The position numbers and the translations under genes are program-made. A stretch of 48,514 bases of DNA from Candidatus Phytoplasma pruni (GTDB lineage: Bacteria; Bacillota_I; Bacilli_A; Acholeplasmatales; Acholeplasmataceae): positions 1 through 48,514 of the forward strand of contig NZ_JABUOH010000065.1 of the NCBI RefSeq assembly GCF_013391955.1, written 5' to 3'. Positions 18,405 to 27,437 of this stretch are shown here, in pieces. Below the pieces are notes generated by a model. That model did no database searches and was not told where the DNA came from. It worked only from the letters and a program-made list of their open reading frames with translations. Within the stretch, counting starts at the first letter, position 1; every line of letters starts with the position of its first letter.

Positions 18405-20096
18405 TTACATTTGTTCTAAAATAGGTATGCCTAAAATGTTCAACCCTTCTTTTAAAACGGTAGAAACAGTTTTAATTAATAAACCGTTCGCATTTTGTAA
18501 AACTAAATCATCAGTTAAAATTTTTTCCAGAGCGTAAAATTGATTAATAGTTTTAGCTAATTTCAGTAAATATCTCGCTAGTACGCTTGGCATATTATCG
18601 TTTTTGGCTTTTTCTAAAACAGAAGAAAATTGATCCATTAATTTAATTAAAGCAAAATAATGGTCTTGAGCGAAATAATCTTTCATTTGAACCCATTGTT
18701 TTTCCACAGAGTCAGCGCTATTTTTTAATTGTTTAATAACAGAATTAAGTCTAACAATGGTATATTGCAAGTAAGGGCCTGTATTGCCTTCAAATTGTAA
18801 CATGTTTTTTAAATTAAATTCAATGTTTAAATGACGGTCGTTTTTCAAATCATTAAAGACAACCGCACCGATCGCTATTTTTTGAGCTGTTTCATGAATA
18901 TTAGTTAAATTGTGGTTTTTTTCTTGAATCGTTTTTTCCGCTTCTTTAGTAGTAGCTTCCAAAATATCAATCAATCTATAATTATTGCTTTTACGAGTTG
19001 AAATCTTCGTATTTTCAAACAATACTAAACCAAAATTCACATGTTCTAAATCACAATCATAACCCATGATTTTATTCATCACTTGTTTTAATTGTTGATA
19101 ATGTAATTTTTGTTCGTTTCCTACCACATATAAAGTTTTTTGAAAATTAAATCTTTCTTTACGGTAAAGAACACACGCCATATCTCTAGTCAAATAAAGA
19201 GTGCTTCCGTTGTCTTTTTGTATTAAAGCCGGCGGAATCCCTTCTAATGGCATAATATAAGCCTTTTGATCTAACAATAATAAATTTTTAGCACGTAAAT
19301 CTTCCACTAAAGCCATGCTTTTATCGTGATAAAAAGATTCACCAATATAATGATCAAAAGAAATATTTAATAAATCATAAATTTTACGAAATTCAGTTAA
19401 AGAAATATCTTTAAACCATTTCCATAAAGCAACTATTTCGGGATCATTTTCTTCTAATTTTTTAAAAATTTCTCTAGCATCTTGGTTTAATTGTTCATCT
19501 GTTTCGGCTTGTTCGTGAAAATAAATATAAAGTTTTTGTAGTTCATTGATAGGGTCTTTTAAGACTAATTCTTTGTTTCCCCATTTTTGAAAAGCTAAAA
19601 TCATTTTACCAAATTGAGTGCCCCAATCGCCTAAATGATTGATTCCTACCGTTTGATAACCTAATTTATTATAAATATTTTTCAGCGAATTACCGATAAC
19701 TGTAGAACGTAGATGACCAATAGAAAAGTTTTTAGCAATATTAGGCGAAGAATAATCTATCACAATAGTTTGATTATTAGGTTTTAATTGTCCATACTTA
19801 GTGCCTGATTCACAAACATCTGTTAAAACTTTTTCACTAATGAAATGACGATTAATTTTAATATTTAAAAAACCTTTATCGAAAAAAATATCTTCTATTT
19901 CGCTTAAAGTCATCAAATCGGCTTTAAAATTGTTAAAAATTTCTACAATATCTTTTTGTAAAGTTTTTTGATAAACAAAAAGAGCTAAGTAAAATTCAAA
20001 TAATTGACTTTTATCATTATGTTTGATGATCGTTTTAATGTTGTATTTATTATTTAATGTGTTTTCTATTTTTTGTTTAATTGTATCTAAATGCAT
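18405..20096 (-). CDS. argS: Arginyl-tRNA synthetase
   Basis: A 563-residue class I synthetase that charges tRNA-Arg. The N-terminal additional domain is followed by the HIGH-type motif, here SIGHLRST (125-132), and a KMSKS equivalent STRKSNN, as usual in ArgS, where the loop is modified. The DALR anticodon-binding domain is at the C-terminus (..EGNTGPYLQYTIVRL.. onward). ATG 20096 has AAGGAA upstream. It lies 114 bp after the pseudouridine synthase gene on the same strand. Confidence 0.95.
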   Translation of the reverse strand: MHLDTIKQKIENTLNNKYNIKTIIKHNDKSQLFEFYLALFVYQKTLQKDIVEIFNNFKADLMTLSEIEDIFFDKGFLNIKINRHFISEKVLTDVCESGTKYGQLKPNNQTIVIDYSSPNIAKNFSIGHLRSTVIGNSLKNIYNKLGYQTVGINHLGDWGTQFGKMILAFQKWGNKELVLKDPINELQKLYIYFHEQAETDEQLNQDAREIFKKLEENDPEIVALWKWFKDISLTEFRKIYDLLNISFDHYIGESFYHDKSMALVEDLRAKNLLLLDQKAYIMPLEGIPPALIQKDNGSTLYLTRDMACVLYRKERFNFQKTLYVVGNEQKLHYQQLKQVMNKIMGYDCDLEHVNFGLVLFENTKISTRKSNNYRLIDILEATTKEAEKTIQEKNHNLTNIHETAQKIAIGAVVFNDLKNDRHLNIEFNLKNMLQFEGNTGPYLQYTIVRLNSVIKQLKNSADSVEKQWVQMKDYFAQDHYFALIKLMDQFSSVLEKAKNDNMPSVLARYLLKLAKTINQFYALEKILTDDLVLQNANGLLIKTVSTVLKEGLNILGIPILEQM

Positions 20097-20210
20097 AAAA
20101 ATGGTTCCTTATTTTTCAGTTATTTTTGATAAAAACTATGAATTTTTAAATCATTGATATCAATAATCGTGCTTTTAAAAGAAAAATAACATTATTTTGA
20201 TAAAAAATAG

Positions 20211-21128
20211 TTACAAGAAAGAGGAGGGATCTAATTCTAATTGATTTAACACCTTTTGAAAAGCATCATTTAAAGGAATTTCCAAAGATATTTTTTTGTC
20301 TTTTTGAGGATGAGAAAAAGCTAATTTTTTGGCATGCAATAACTGGGTCTTGATCTTTTCATTATGATTGCCATATAAATTATCGCCCACAATAGGGTGT
20401 TTTAAATAAGACAAATGGACTCTTATTTGATGTGTCCTACCTGTTTCTAACTCTAATTCTAACAAAGAATAATGTTCAAATCTTTGTAAAGTTTTAAAAT
20501 GGGTAACTGATGGTTTTCCTTGAGAAGTAACAGACATTTTCAAACGGTTTTTCACATCTCTGCCGATAGGCAAATCAATGGTCCCGTGTTGTCCTAAAAA
20601 ACCATGAATTAAAGCCCAGTAAGTCCTTTTAACATGCCTTTTTTGCAATAATTCTTGCATTTGAACGATGGTTTCTTCTGTTTTACCGACGATCATTAAA
20701 CCTGTGGTATCTTTATCTAGACGATGAACAATTCCTGGTCTTGTGCCTTCTATTTTTTTTAAAACCGGTATTTGGTATAATAATCCGTTCACCAAAGTGA
20801 TACCTTTAAAACTAGAAGATGGGTGGACCACTAAATTAACTGGTTTATTAATGACCGCTAAATCATCATCCTCATAAACAATATCTAAATCCAAAGGAAG
20901 TGGTTCTAATTCGTTAACAGTATTTTTAACTATTATTTCTACCTTTATTTCGTCATTATTCTTTAAAAGATAACTTTTTTTCTGTTTTTGGTCGTTTATT
21001 AAGGCTTCTCCAGAAGAAATCAAACTTTGGCATTTGTTTTTACTTAAATTTAATTTTTGCACTAAAAAAACATCAAAACGCATTCCTGTTTCTACTTCTT
21101 CAACCAAAAATTTCTTCATATTTCGCAT
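20211..21128 (-). CDS. rluD: RluD-type 23S rRNA pseudouridine synthase
   Basis: A 305-residue protein with an N-terminal S4 RNA-binding domain (about 13-75) and an RluA/RluD catalytic domain carrying HRLDKDTTG, whose Asp is the nucleophile, plus the later RTHQIRVHL motif. It converts specific uridines of large-subunit rRNA to pseudouridine; the exact site is not decidable, since RluC and RluD types look alike in Mollicutes. ATG 21128 has AAAGG 4 bp upstream. The usual lspA partner gene is absent. Confidence 0.9.
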   Translation of the reverse strand: MRNMKKFLVEEVETGMRFDVFLVQKLNLSKNKCQSLISSGEALINDQKQKKSYLLKNNDEIKVEIIVKNTVNELEPLPLDLDIVYEDDDLAVINKPVNLVVHPSSSFKGITLVNGLLYQIPVLKKIEGTRPGIVHRLDKDTTGLMIVGKTEETIVQMQELLQKRHVKRTYWALIHGFLGQHGTIDLPIGRDVKNRLKMSVTSQGKPSVTHFKTLQRFEHYSLLELELETGRTHQIRVHLSYLKHPIVGDNLYGNHNEKIKTQLLHAKKLAFSHPQKDKKISLEIPLNDAFQKVLNQLELDPSSFL

Positions 21129-21180
21129 CGAGCCTTTCTAACGTAATAAAATAAGATTTATTCGTTTACCAATAAATAAA

Positions 21181-21220
21181 AAAATAAATGTATTTTTAAT
21201 GGATAAAATACATTTATTTT
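21181..21220 (-). terminator. 16-bp perfect inverted repeat, terminator of ftsH
   Basis: AAAATAAATGTATTTT (21181-21196) pairs with AAAATACATTTATTTT (21205-21220), followed on the - strand by a T run. A second hairpin lies at 21233-21262, closer to the ftsH stop. Confidence 0.7.
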
Positions 21221-21232
21221 AAATAAAGAACA

Positions 21233-21262
21233 CAAACCAAAAAGAAGAAATTTTTTGGTTTG
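21233..21262 (-). terminator. Hairpin downstream of ftsH
   Basis: CAAACCAAAAA (21233-21243) pairs with TTTTTGGTTTG (21252-21262). No T run follows on either strand, so it may protect the 3' end rather than terminate. Confidence 0.45.
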
Positions 21263-21319
21263 CGGAGGAAAAGTAAATTTTTAGTTTTTTTTAATAAATA
21301 ATTTTTTTATGAATCAGAA

Positions 21320-23383
21320 TTATTCTTCGTCTTCTTCATCATTGTCTTGTTCAGTTTCTTCGCTGTTTTCATTAACTACTAGATTTTCTTCTTCGTTAGT
21401 TGTTTCTGTTTCTACGTCGTTTTCATCTTGTTCTTCCGATGAATCAGTTTCTTTTTCTTCTTGAACTTTTAATTTTGCTTTATCTTTCGCTTCTTTTTCT
21501 GCTTTAGCAAGTTTTTCTTCTTCGTACCAAGCGATTTTGCCAGTTGCAAATACTTCATCAATATCTCTTTTAGAAAGAGTTTCAATCTCGGATAAATAAT
21601 CAGCAATTTTGAACAAAAGTGCTTTATTTTCTAAAAGAGTTTTTTTAGCCACTTCATAAGCGTTAGAAATAATATCTTGAACAGCTTGGTCGATTTCCAA
21701 CGCTTTGGAATCAGAAAATTCTTTATGAAAAGTTTGTTGTTCTTCTCCGTATTGAGTTAATCCGACAACACTCATTCCGAATTTAGTAACCATAATTCTC
21801 GCAATTTTAGTCGCTTGTTTAAAATCATCATAAGAACCTGAAGAAACATCATCTAAAAATAATTCTTCTGCTGCTCTTCCGCCTAAATAAGAAGTTATTT
21901 CGGCTAATAATCTTTTTTTAGAATAGAAATAAGTTTCTTCTTCTGGCAACATCAAATTATAACCGCCTGATTTACCACGAGGGATAATAGTTATTTTTTG
22001 GACTTTTTTAGCGTTTGGCAATGTAAGACCGATCACTGCATGACCTGCCTCATGGAAAGAAACTAATTTTTTCTCTTTTTCGGTGTATCTTCCACCTTTT
22101 TTAATAGAACCGATTAAAATTCTATCTACAGCTTCGCTCAGATCATTTTTATTTATTCTACGTCCTCTTCTTCTTGTTGCCAATAAAGCGGCTTCGTTTA
22201 AAATACCTTCTAATTGAGCTCCGCTGAAACCTGGAGTTTCTTTAGCGATTTCTTCTAATTTGATGTCTTTTTCTAATTTTTTATTTGAAGCATGTAATTT
22301 TAAAATAGCTTCGCGATCTTTTAAACTTGGCAAATTAATTGTAAATTGACGGTCAAAACGTCCTGGTCTTAACAATGCAGCATCTATACGTTCTGGTTGG
22401 TTAGTTGCAGCGATAACGATAACCCCTGAATTCTTATTATAACCATCCATTTCAACTAACAATTGGTTTAAAGTTTGTTCGTGTTCGCTATGACCCATAT
22501 CTGAACCTCTTTTGCGCGCAATAGCTTCTATTTCATCGATAAAAATAATACAAGGGGCATTTATTTTAGCGTTTTTAAATAAAGTTCTAACACGAGAAGC
22601 ACCTACACCGACATACATTTCGACAAATTCGGATCCAGAAGAAGCAAAGAAAGGGACACCTGCTTCGCCGGCAACAGCTTTCGCTAATAAAGTTTTACCT
22701 GTTCCAGGAGGTCCTGACAATAAAACACCTTTAGGGATTCTGGCACCCATATCTATATATTTCTTAGGGTTTTTTAAAAAATCGATTAACTCTTGCATTT
22801 CTTCTTTTTCTTCTTCAGCGCCTGCTATATCTTTGAAAGTGAAAGCAGGTTGTCTTATAGTTTCTCTTTTTAATTGAGTTTTCTTTTTATCGCCAAATTG
22901 TTCTGAGAATTGATTTCCGATGTCTTTCATACTTGTAAATAAAAAATAAATAATCAAGACTGTTAAAGAAATTCTTAAAGAAGAGAATAAAGGACCAAAT
23001 CCCATGTGCGATTCTTCAACATTTGTAGATAAAAAATCAATTTTAATAGAAGAATCGGAATTTTTTCTCTTTTGTACTGCGTCCCTTATTTGGTGAAACA
23101 TATTTTCATCAACAAAAGAATATTTTTCGGTTTTTTCTTCTTTATTGTCATCTTTATAAGTAACTTTTAAATCGTATAAAGTAGGTAAAGAATGGGTTAA
23201 ATAGGGTTCTATTTTGACATTATTTTGTGTTTCCACAATAGACAAAATGCCCAAATCAGATGTTGGTTTTTTTAAAACTTTTTTAGTTAAATTTTTTAAA
23301 GACATTATGACGCCGATAGACACAATGAAAAGTATAATATACCAAATATTAATTTTTTTTAATTTATCTTCCCATTTATTCAT
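21320..23383 (-). CDS. ftsH: FtsH, membrane AAA zinc metalloprotease with acidic C-terminal tail
   Basis: A 687-residue complete FtsH. Membrane segments at about 12-30 and 131-150 flank the extracytoplasmic domain; Walker A is GPPGTGK (224-230), Walker B IIFIDEIE, then RPGRFDR, the zinc motif HEAGH (444-448) and the third-ligand SYDDF segment. The last 60 residues or so are an acidic Glu/Asp/Ser/Asn tail not seen in the 4526-6325 copy. ATG 23383 has AAGGG upstream. It sits in the housekeeping block between serS and rluD, so it is the better candidate for the ancestral cellular copy (inference). Phytoplasmas often carry many FtsH copies, and copy variants have been linked to virulence in one species (general knowledge). 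Confidence 0.96.
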   Translation of the reverse strand: MNKWEDKLKKINIWYIILFIVSIGVIMSLKNLTKKVLKKPTSDLGILSIVETQNNVKIEPYLTHSLPTLYDLKVTYKDDNKEEKTEKYSFVDENMFHQIRDAVQKRKNSDSSIKIDFLSTNVEESHMGFGPLFSSLRISLTVLIIYFLFTSMKDIGNQFSEQFGDKKKTQLKRETIRQPAFTFKDIAGAEEEKEEMQELIDFLKNPKKYIDMGARIPKGVLLSGPPGTGKTLLAKAVAGEAGVPFFASSGSEFVEMYVGVGASRVRTLFKNAKINAPCIIFIDEIEAIARKRGSDMGHSEHEQTLNQLLVEMDGYNKNSGVIVIAATNQPERIDAALLRPGRFDRQFTINLPSLKDREAILKLHASNKKLEKDIKLEEIAKETPGFSGAQLEGILNEAALLATRRRGRRINKNDLSEAVDRILIGSIKKGGRYTEKEKKLVSFHEAGHAVIGLTLPNAKKVQKITIIPRGKSGGYNLMLPEEETYFYSKKRLLAEITSYLGGRAAEELFLDDVSSGSYDDFKQATKIARIMVTKFGMSVVGLTQYGEEQQTFHKEFSDSKALEIDQAVQDIISNAYEVAKKTLLENKALLFKIADYLSEIETLSKRDIDEVFATGKIAWYEEEKLAKAEKEAKDKAKLKVQEEKETDSSEEQDENDVETETTNEEENLVVNENSEETEQDNDEEDEE

Positions 23384-23436
23384 AGGTTTTATCCCTTAAA
23401 TTCCTTTCACAATGGCGTTGGCAACCTTTTGAAAGG

Positions 23437-24711
23437 TTACTTAATAATATCGATTCCCATATAACTTTTTAAAACATCAGGTACTACAATATTGCCGTCT
23501 TCGTTTTGATAATTTTCCATAATAGCGATCATAGTTCGTCCGATAGCTAAAGCTGATCCGTTTAAAGTATGAACGTATTCGTTTTTATCTTTTTTATTTT
23601 TATTAAATTTAATGTTCGCTCTTCGTGCTTGAAAAGTTTCTGCATTACTTATAGAAGCTATTTCGCGATATTTTTGTTGACTAGGTAGCCAGACCTCAAT
23701 ATCATAAGTTTTAGCCATGCTAAAACCTAAATCACCCGTTGATAAAGCGACCACTCTATAAGGTATTTTTAACTTTTGTAAAAGATCTTCAGAATCTTTT
23801 AACATTTCTTCTAAAACAACGTAAGAATTTTGCGGTTCTACAAATTGAATCAATTCCACTTTATTAAATTGTTTTTGCCTTAAAATGCCTCTGGTATCTT
23901 TTCCAGCAGCTCCTGCTTCTTGTCTAAAACAAGTAGTAAAACTAACATATTTAATGGGTAATTGTTCCGCTTGGAAAGTTTCATTACGATGGATATTAAT
24001 GGTAGGCACTTCAGCAGTCGGATTTAAATACCAGTTATATTTATCTAATTTTAATTTGAAAAGTTCTTTTTCAAATTTAGGCAATTGACCGGTAGAAAAC
24101 ATGGAATTTTCGTTGACAATAAAAGGAGGGATGATTTCTTGATAACCCTTTTGAGAGTTCGTATCCATCATAAAATTAATCAAAGCTCTTTCTAAACGAG
24201 CTCCCGCTCCTTTTAAAACAGCGAATCTACTGCCAGTTATTTTAGCAGCCGCCTTCAAATCTAAAATATTTAATTTTTCACCTATTTCCACGTGATCTTT
24301 AATAGGGAAAGGTTTTTCTTCTGGTTCCATAAAGTGTTTAATAACAACGTTATCTTCTTCGCTTTGACCGATAGGAGTAGATTCATGAGGAATATTAGGA
24401 ACACTATGCAACAGGTGATTAATTTTATTTTCGATGGTTTGTAGTTCTTGCGTTAATGCTTCTAATTCTTTTTTAGAAATAGCCTCTTTAGCAATCACTT
24501 CATCAATAGATTTGTTTTCTCTTTTTAACATCCCTATAGAACGAGAGAGATTATTTTTTTTAAACCTTATTTGTTCTATGGAAACAATTAAATTTTTACG
24601 CGATTGATTTAATAAAATAAGTTCTTCTAAATAAGAAAAGTCTTCTTGTCTTGTTTGTAGTTTTTGAATAACTGATTCCATATTTTGAATTATAAATTTC
24701 AAGTCTAACAT
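23437..24711 (-). CDS. serS: Seryl-tRNA synthetase
   Basis: A 424-residue class II synthetase. The N-terminal coiled-coil arm (about 25-100) binds tRNA-Ser; motif 2 is TTCFRQEAGAAGKDTRG and motif 3 SALAIGRTMIAIMENY. ATG 24711 has AAGGA about 13 bp upstream. No T-box leader is visible upstream. ftsH follows after 53 bp and could share its transcript. Confidence 0.96.
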   Translation of the reverse strand: MLDLKFIIQNMESVIQKLQTRQEDFSYLEELILLNQSRKNLIVSIEQIRFKKNNLSRSIGMLKRENKSIDEVIAKEAISKKELEALTQELQTIENKINHLLHSVPNIPHESTPIGQSEEDNVVIKHFMEPEEKPFPIKDHVEIGEKLNILDLKAAAKITGSRFAVLKGAGARLERALINFMMDTNSQKGYQEIIPPFIVNENSMFSTGQLPKFEKELFKLKLDKYNWYLNPTAEVPTINIHRNETFQAEQLPIKYVSFTTCFRQEAGAAGKDTRGILRQKQFNKVELIQFVEPQNSYVVLEEMLKDSEDLLQKLKIPYRVVALSTGDLGFSMAKTYDIEVWLPSQQKYREIASISNAETFQARRANIKFNKNKKDKNEYVHTLNGSALAIGRTMIAIMENYQNEDGNIVVPDVLKSYMGIDIIK

Positions 24712-24954
24712 TATATTAACATAATCCTTCGTTTGATCCGGTTATTGAATAACCAATAAACCTAAAAGACAGATATTAAAACTACTGTGATAATCTTTTT
24801 ATTAAGTCTATTTTGTCATAGAGATTTTAAAAAAAATTTCTTATAATAGCAAAAAGAAATTAACATATCAACCAAAAGATATGATAATCTTACTATTGAA
24901 TTTTTTTATTTGATTTCTAAAGAATGTTTTTTTAAAGAAAAAAATGTTTATTCA

Positions 24955-25215
24955 TTAAATTTGATTAAACATTTTAGCGAAATTAGATTTGTTTCTAGAA
25001 ACAAAGTTAGAATGATAAATCCCTTTGGATAAGCCTTTATCTAATTTTTTATTAACGTAATTTAACAATGTTAAAGCTTGTGTTTTTTCAGCAGCTACTG
25101 CAGCAGCTTTAAATTTTTTAATTGCTGTTTTAACGGAAGATTTGTAAGAAGCGTTCTTTAATCTACGTTTTTCGTTAGTCTTATTACGTTTTTTTTGTTG
25201 TTTAATATTTGCCAT
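24955..25215 (-). CDS. rpsT: 30S ribosomal protein S20
   Basis: An 86-residue, Lys-rich, all-helical small-subunit protein that binds 16S rRNA. The start MANIKQQKKRNKTNEKRR is typical, and AAAGGGG lies upstream of ATG 25215. It stands apart from serS by 243 bp, in which I see no other gene. Confidence 0.95.
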   Translation of the reverse strand: MANIKQQKKRNKTNEKRRLKNASYKSSVKTAIKKFKAAAVAAEKTQALTLLNYVNKKLDKGLSKGIYHSNFVSRNKSNFAKMFNQI

Positions 25216-25619
25216 TTGATCAATACCCCTTTTTATTCAAAAAATATTTTTTTTATTTTAAAATAATTTAATTTATATAAATTATTGTAATCATGAATTT
25301 TATATTATAAATATTAAATTATGTTTATAAAATACTCTATATTATATATTATATTATATAATCAGCAAAAAAGAAACATAATAAAGTATTTTATTAAAAA
25401 AGACATTATTTATGATAACACTTTTTTTAATAAAATAATTTTTATTTAATTATTTAAATTCTTTTTATGAATTAACATTAATTATTATAATGCATATATG
25501 TGAATTATAACCATTTTTTAATTAATATTCATATAATCAACCTTTTTTGATTTTATAGTGGAGAAAAGTGACTCTAAAAGCTGTCTTCTTGAATAAATAA
25601 GGTTGTTTTTTTTCATTAA
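25216..25619. other. Very AT-rich non-coding stretch upstream of rpsT
   Basis: No gene. Several TATAAT-like boxes on the - strand (for example 25304-25309, 25341-25346, 25353-25358) could serve rpsT, but no matching -35 stands out. The run of alternating TA at 25330-25360 may simply be low complexity. Confidence 0.4.
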
Positions 25620-25655
25620 AAAACCCTATTAATTGCTTCAAATTAATAGGGTTTT
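25620..25655 (-). terminator. Terminator of the 141-residue membrane protein gene
   Basis: A 15-bp perfect stem: AAAACCCTATTAATT (25620-25634) with AATTAATAGGGTTTT (25641-25655) and a 6-base loop, T-rich on the - strand side. Confidence 0.85.
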
Positions 25656-25685
25656 AAGAAATATAAGGATTATCTTAATTAATTT

Positions 25686-26111
25686 TTATTTATCCTTCTT
25701 TTCGTCTTCTTTTGGTTTCTTTTTTTGTTGTTTTTTATAAAAATAATTAGTCAAACGATCGGTTATGATTTCTCTTTCGAACGATTGGTTTTTAACTATC
25801 GTTGCGAAAAAAAGAAAAGGTATTGCGATCAAACCTAAAAAAATTATAAAAAATATATTAGCTAAAAAAGAAATATCTCCTGCAAGCCTATAACAATTGA
25901 TTAAACAGACGAAAATAAAGAAAAAAAAGAGAGTCAAAAATTCTGATATGCGATAAATTTTAATGGTGATAGATAATTTATCGTATTTTTCTTGATCCGA
26001 TTTGTTCTTTTTTCTGTCCATTTTGATTTCTAATAAATTCAATTCTGCAATGAACAAATAGAAAAGAAAGGTGCCGAAGAATACGCAAAAAATTTTTAAG
26101 TTGGAAATCAT
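25686..26111 (-). CDS. Small three-segment membrane protein, unknown
   Basis: A 141-residue protein with hydrophobic segments at about 5-25, 57-75 and 80-106, a basic loop between the first two and a very Lys-rich C-terminal tail. ATG 26111 has a strong AAAGGAG site, so it is probably expressed. The layout (one segment, basic loop, two segments, basic tail) matches the 29132-29620 protein, which suggests distant paralogues or one functional class, though I see no convincing stretch of identity. It has its own terminator and lies at the edge of the accessory island. Function unknown. Confidence 0.7.
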   Translation of the reverse strand: MISNLKIFCVFFGTFLFYLFIAELNLLEIKMDRKKNKSDQEKYDKLSITIKIYRISEFLTLFFFFIFVCLINCYRLAGDISFLANIFFIIFLGLIAIPFLFFATIVKNQSFEREIITDRLTNYFYKKQQKKKPKEDEKKDK

Positions 26112-26447
26112 TTGTTTTTGCTCCTTTCATAAAAATGATCCACAATGTTTTAAGTTCAAAAAATTAACTTTTTTTCTTTTCTTATTTTAAACTATAAATT
26201 CTTTTCCTTCTTGCAGAAAAAGATTTTGTATGAATGATTATTGTTATTCTACTATAAAAGTGTCCAAATAAAACCAATTTTGGCATATTCAACCTCACTT
26301 ATTATAAAAAAATGTGTCTTTTGATGAAAGGGCCCTAAATTGGGACAAAAAAGACCATAAAGAATTTTAGAGTCTTTTATTAAAACTAGAACAATTATTT
26401 ATATTTTTTTAAAACGGTTTTATGGTATTAATTAAAATGCCCTTTTC
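26112..26447. other. Non-coding stretch with a weak hairpin
   Basis: No gene. AAAAGAC (26349-26355) can pair with GTCTTTT (26372-26378) around a long loop; it could end the - strand fragment at 26448. Nothing else is recognised. Confidence 0.35.
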
Positions 26448-26669
26448 TCATTTATCGTCTGGCGGTAAAGAGGGAGGAGGAGTGGTGTCAAGATAATGAT
26501 AAAAATAATTCTCATCATTACAAGAGGAAGATTCTAAACTTAACATATTTTGGTTATATTTATTATCTACTACCCAATAACGTGATTTTTCATTTTCATT
26601 TTTAAAATACCATCCATCAGTGAAATAACCAGCGATATAATCATAATACAAGTGTTTTTCGTCCTTCAA
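26448..26669 (-). pseudogene. Short fragment, possible remnant of a surface-domain protein
   Basis: A 73-codon frame with only TTG (26669) as a start and no ribosome site. It begins ..YDYIAGYFTDGWYF and ends in a Pro-rich TTPPPSLPPDDK. The IAGYFTDG piece recalls the IGVYFTNG core of the domain found in this window at 47574-48514, so it may be a leftover of such a gene. It is too short to be sure, and it could be noise. Confidence 0.3.
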
Positions 26670-27074
26670 TTTTGTTTCATCTTTTTGAAAAATAATTTTT
26701 TATTTGAAATGTTTTTATTATATAATAACATTAACTAAAAAATACATTTTTTTAGTTGTCTATATTGTAAATGGCGAAAAATAAGGATATATGAATTAAG
26801 AATTATTTTCAAAAAAGAGGACTAATATGAATGATTTATATTTAACATTTGCACAAAAGTTATAATAAAATCAATTTATGCAAATAAAAATTATTTTCTC
26901 AAAAATTTCTGTTTTTTTATTTTTTGTGCATAAATGAAATAATTTCGAAAAAGAGTGATTATAAAAAAAATTTTATAATGTGAAAAAAGTGGATAAAACT
27001 CCTTGTATTTCTTATGAAGAATGGTTAAATAAAAACCACATGAAGTGGTTTAGTTAGTTATTTGTTTATTTTTT
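26670..27074. other. AT-rich non-coding stretch between accessory genes
   Basis: No gene. It holds a hairpin AAACCAC/GTGGTTT at 27033-27051 and a widely spaced inverted pair TTTATGCA (26875-26882) / TGCATAAA (26928-26935). The meaning of neither is clear. Confidence 0.35.
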
Positions 27075-27341
27075 TTGAATAGGAGTCCAAACAATCGATC
27101 TCACTCAGAATTTTTTCAAAAAATAGAAAGAAACAAAATTATAGAACAAGAAAGAGAGAAAGAAAGAATGAGGAAAGAGGAAGGAGAAAGGGCGAGGTTG
27201 TTAACAGAAGTCACAGCGAAAACCGCAGGAGCTGCATTAGCCTTGTATGGAGGTTGGTAAACTGTTAAATGGTTGTCCGCTTTCTCTTTGGCGCCTGCGA
27301 CCGGAGGAGCTTCTATAGGAATTGCGTTGGCGACCCCTTAA
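27075..27341 (+). pseudogene. Broken gene for a small charged-helix plus membrane-helix protein
   Basis: The frame encodes a charged helical N-terminal part rich in Glu, Arg and Lys, followed by LTEVTAKTAGAALALYGGW, an in-frame TAA (27258-27260), and then TVKWLSAFSLAPATGGASIG up to TAA 27339-27341. Read across the stop it gives a typical hydrophobic C-terminal half, so the stop most likely replaced Gln (CAA to TAA). No ATG starts it; only TTG 27075 precedes an AGGAG that now lies inside the frame. It resembles small conserved proteins of phytoplasma mobile units (from memory, not checked). Confidence 0.6.
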
Positions 27342-27354
27342 ATTATAATTTAAA

Positions 27355-27437
27355 ATGTATTATTATAATCAAAAAAAAAAAAAAATCATATTTTTATAGC
27401 TGTCATTTGTTCAACTATATTATTTTTTTCTTTCCTC
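27355..27437 (+). other. Poly-A tract putting a signal anchor out of frame
   Basis: ATG 27355 opens MYYYNQ then a run of 15 A (27371-27385). In the ATG frame a TAG follows at 27397. One base over, the frame of the next gene encodes KKKKNHIFIAVICSTILFF and continues unbroken into the 27438 protein. With 13 or 16 A in the tract, the ATG would read straight through this hydrophobic segment into the gene. Confidence 0.6.

Noticed and set aside
22512-22877. 121-codon + strand frame inside ftsH
   Set aside because: It is antisense to the conserved AAA domain, whose codon bias leaves the opposite strand open.
24712-24954. T-box leader of serS
   Set aside because: No conserved T-box sequence or specifier stem was recognised upstream of serS.
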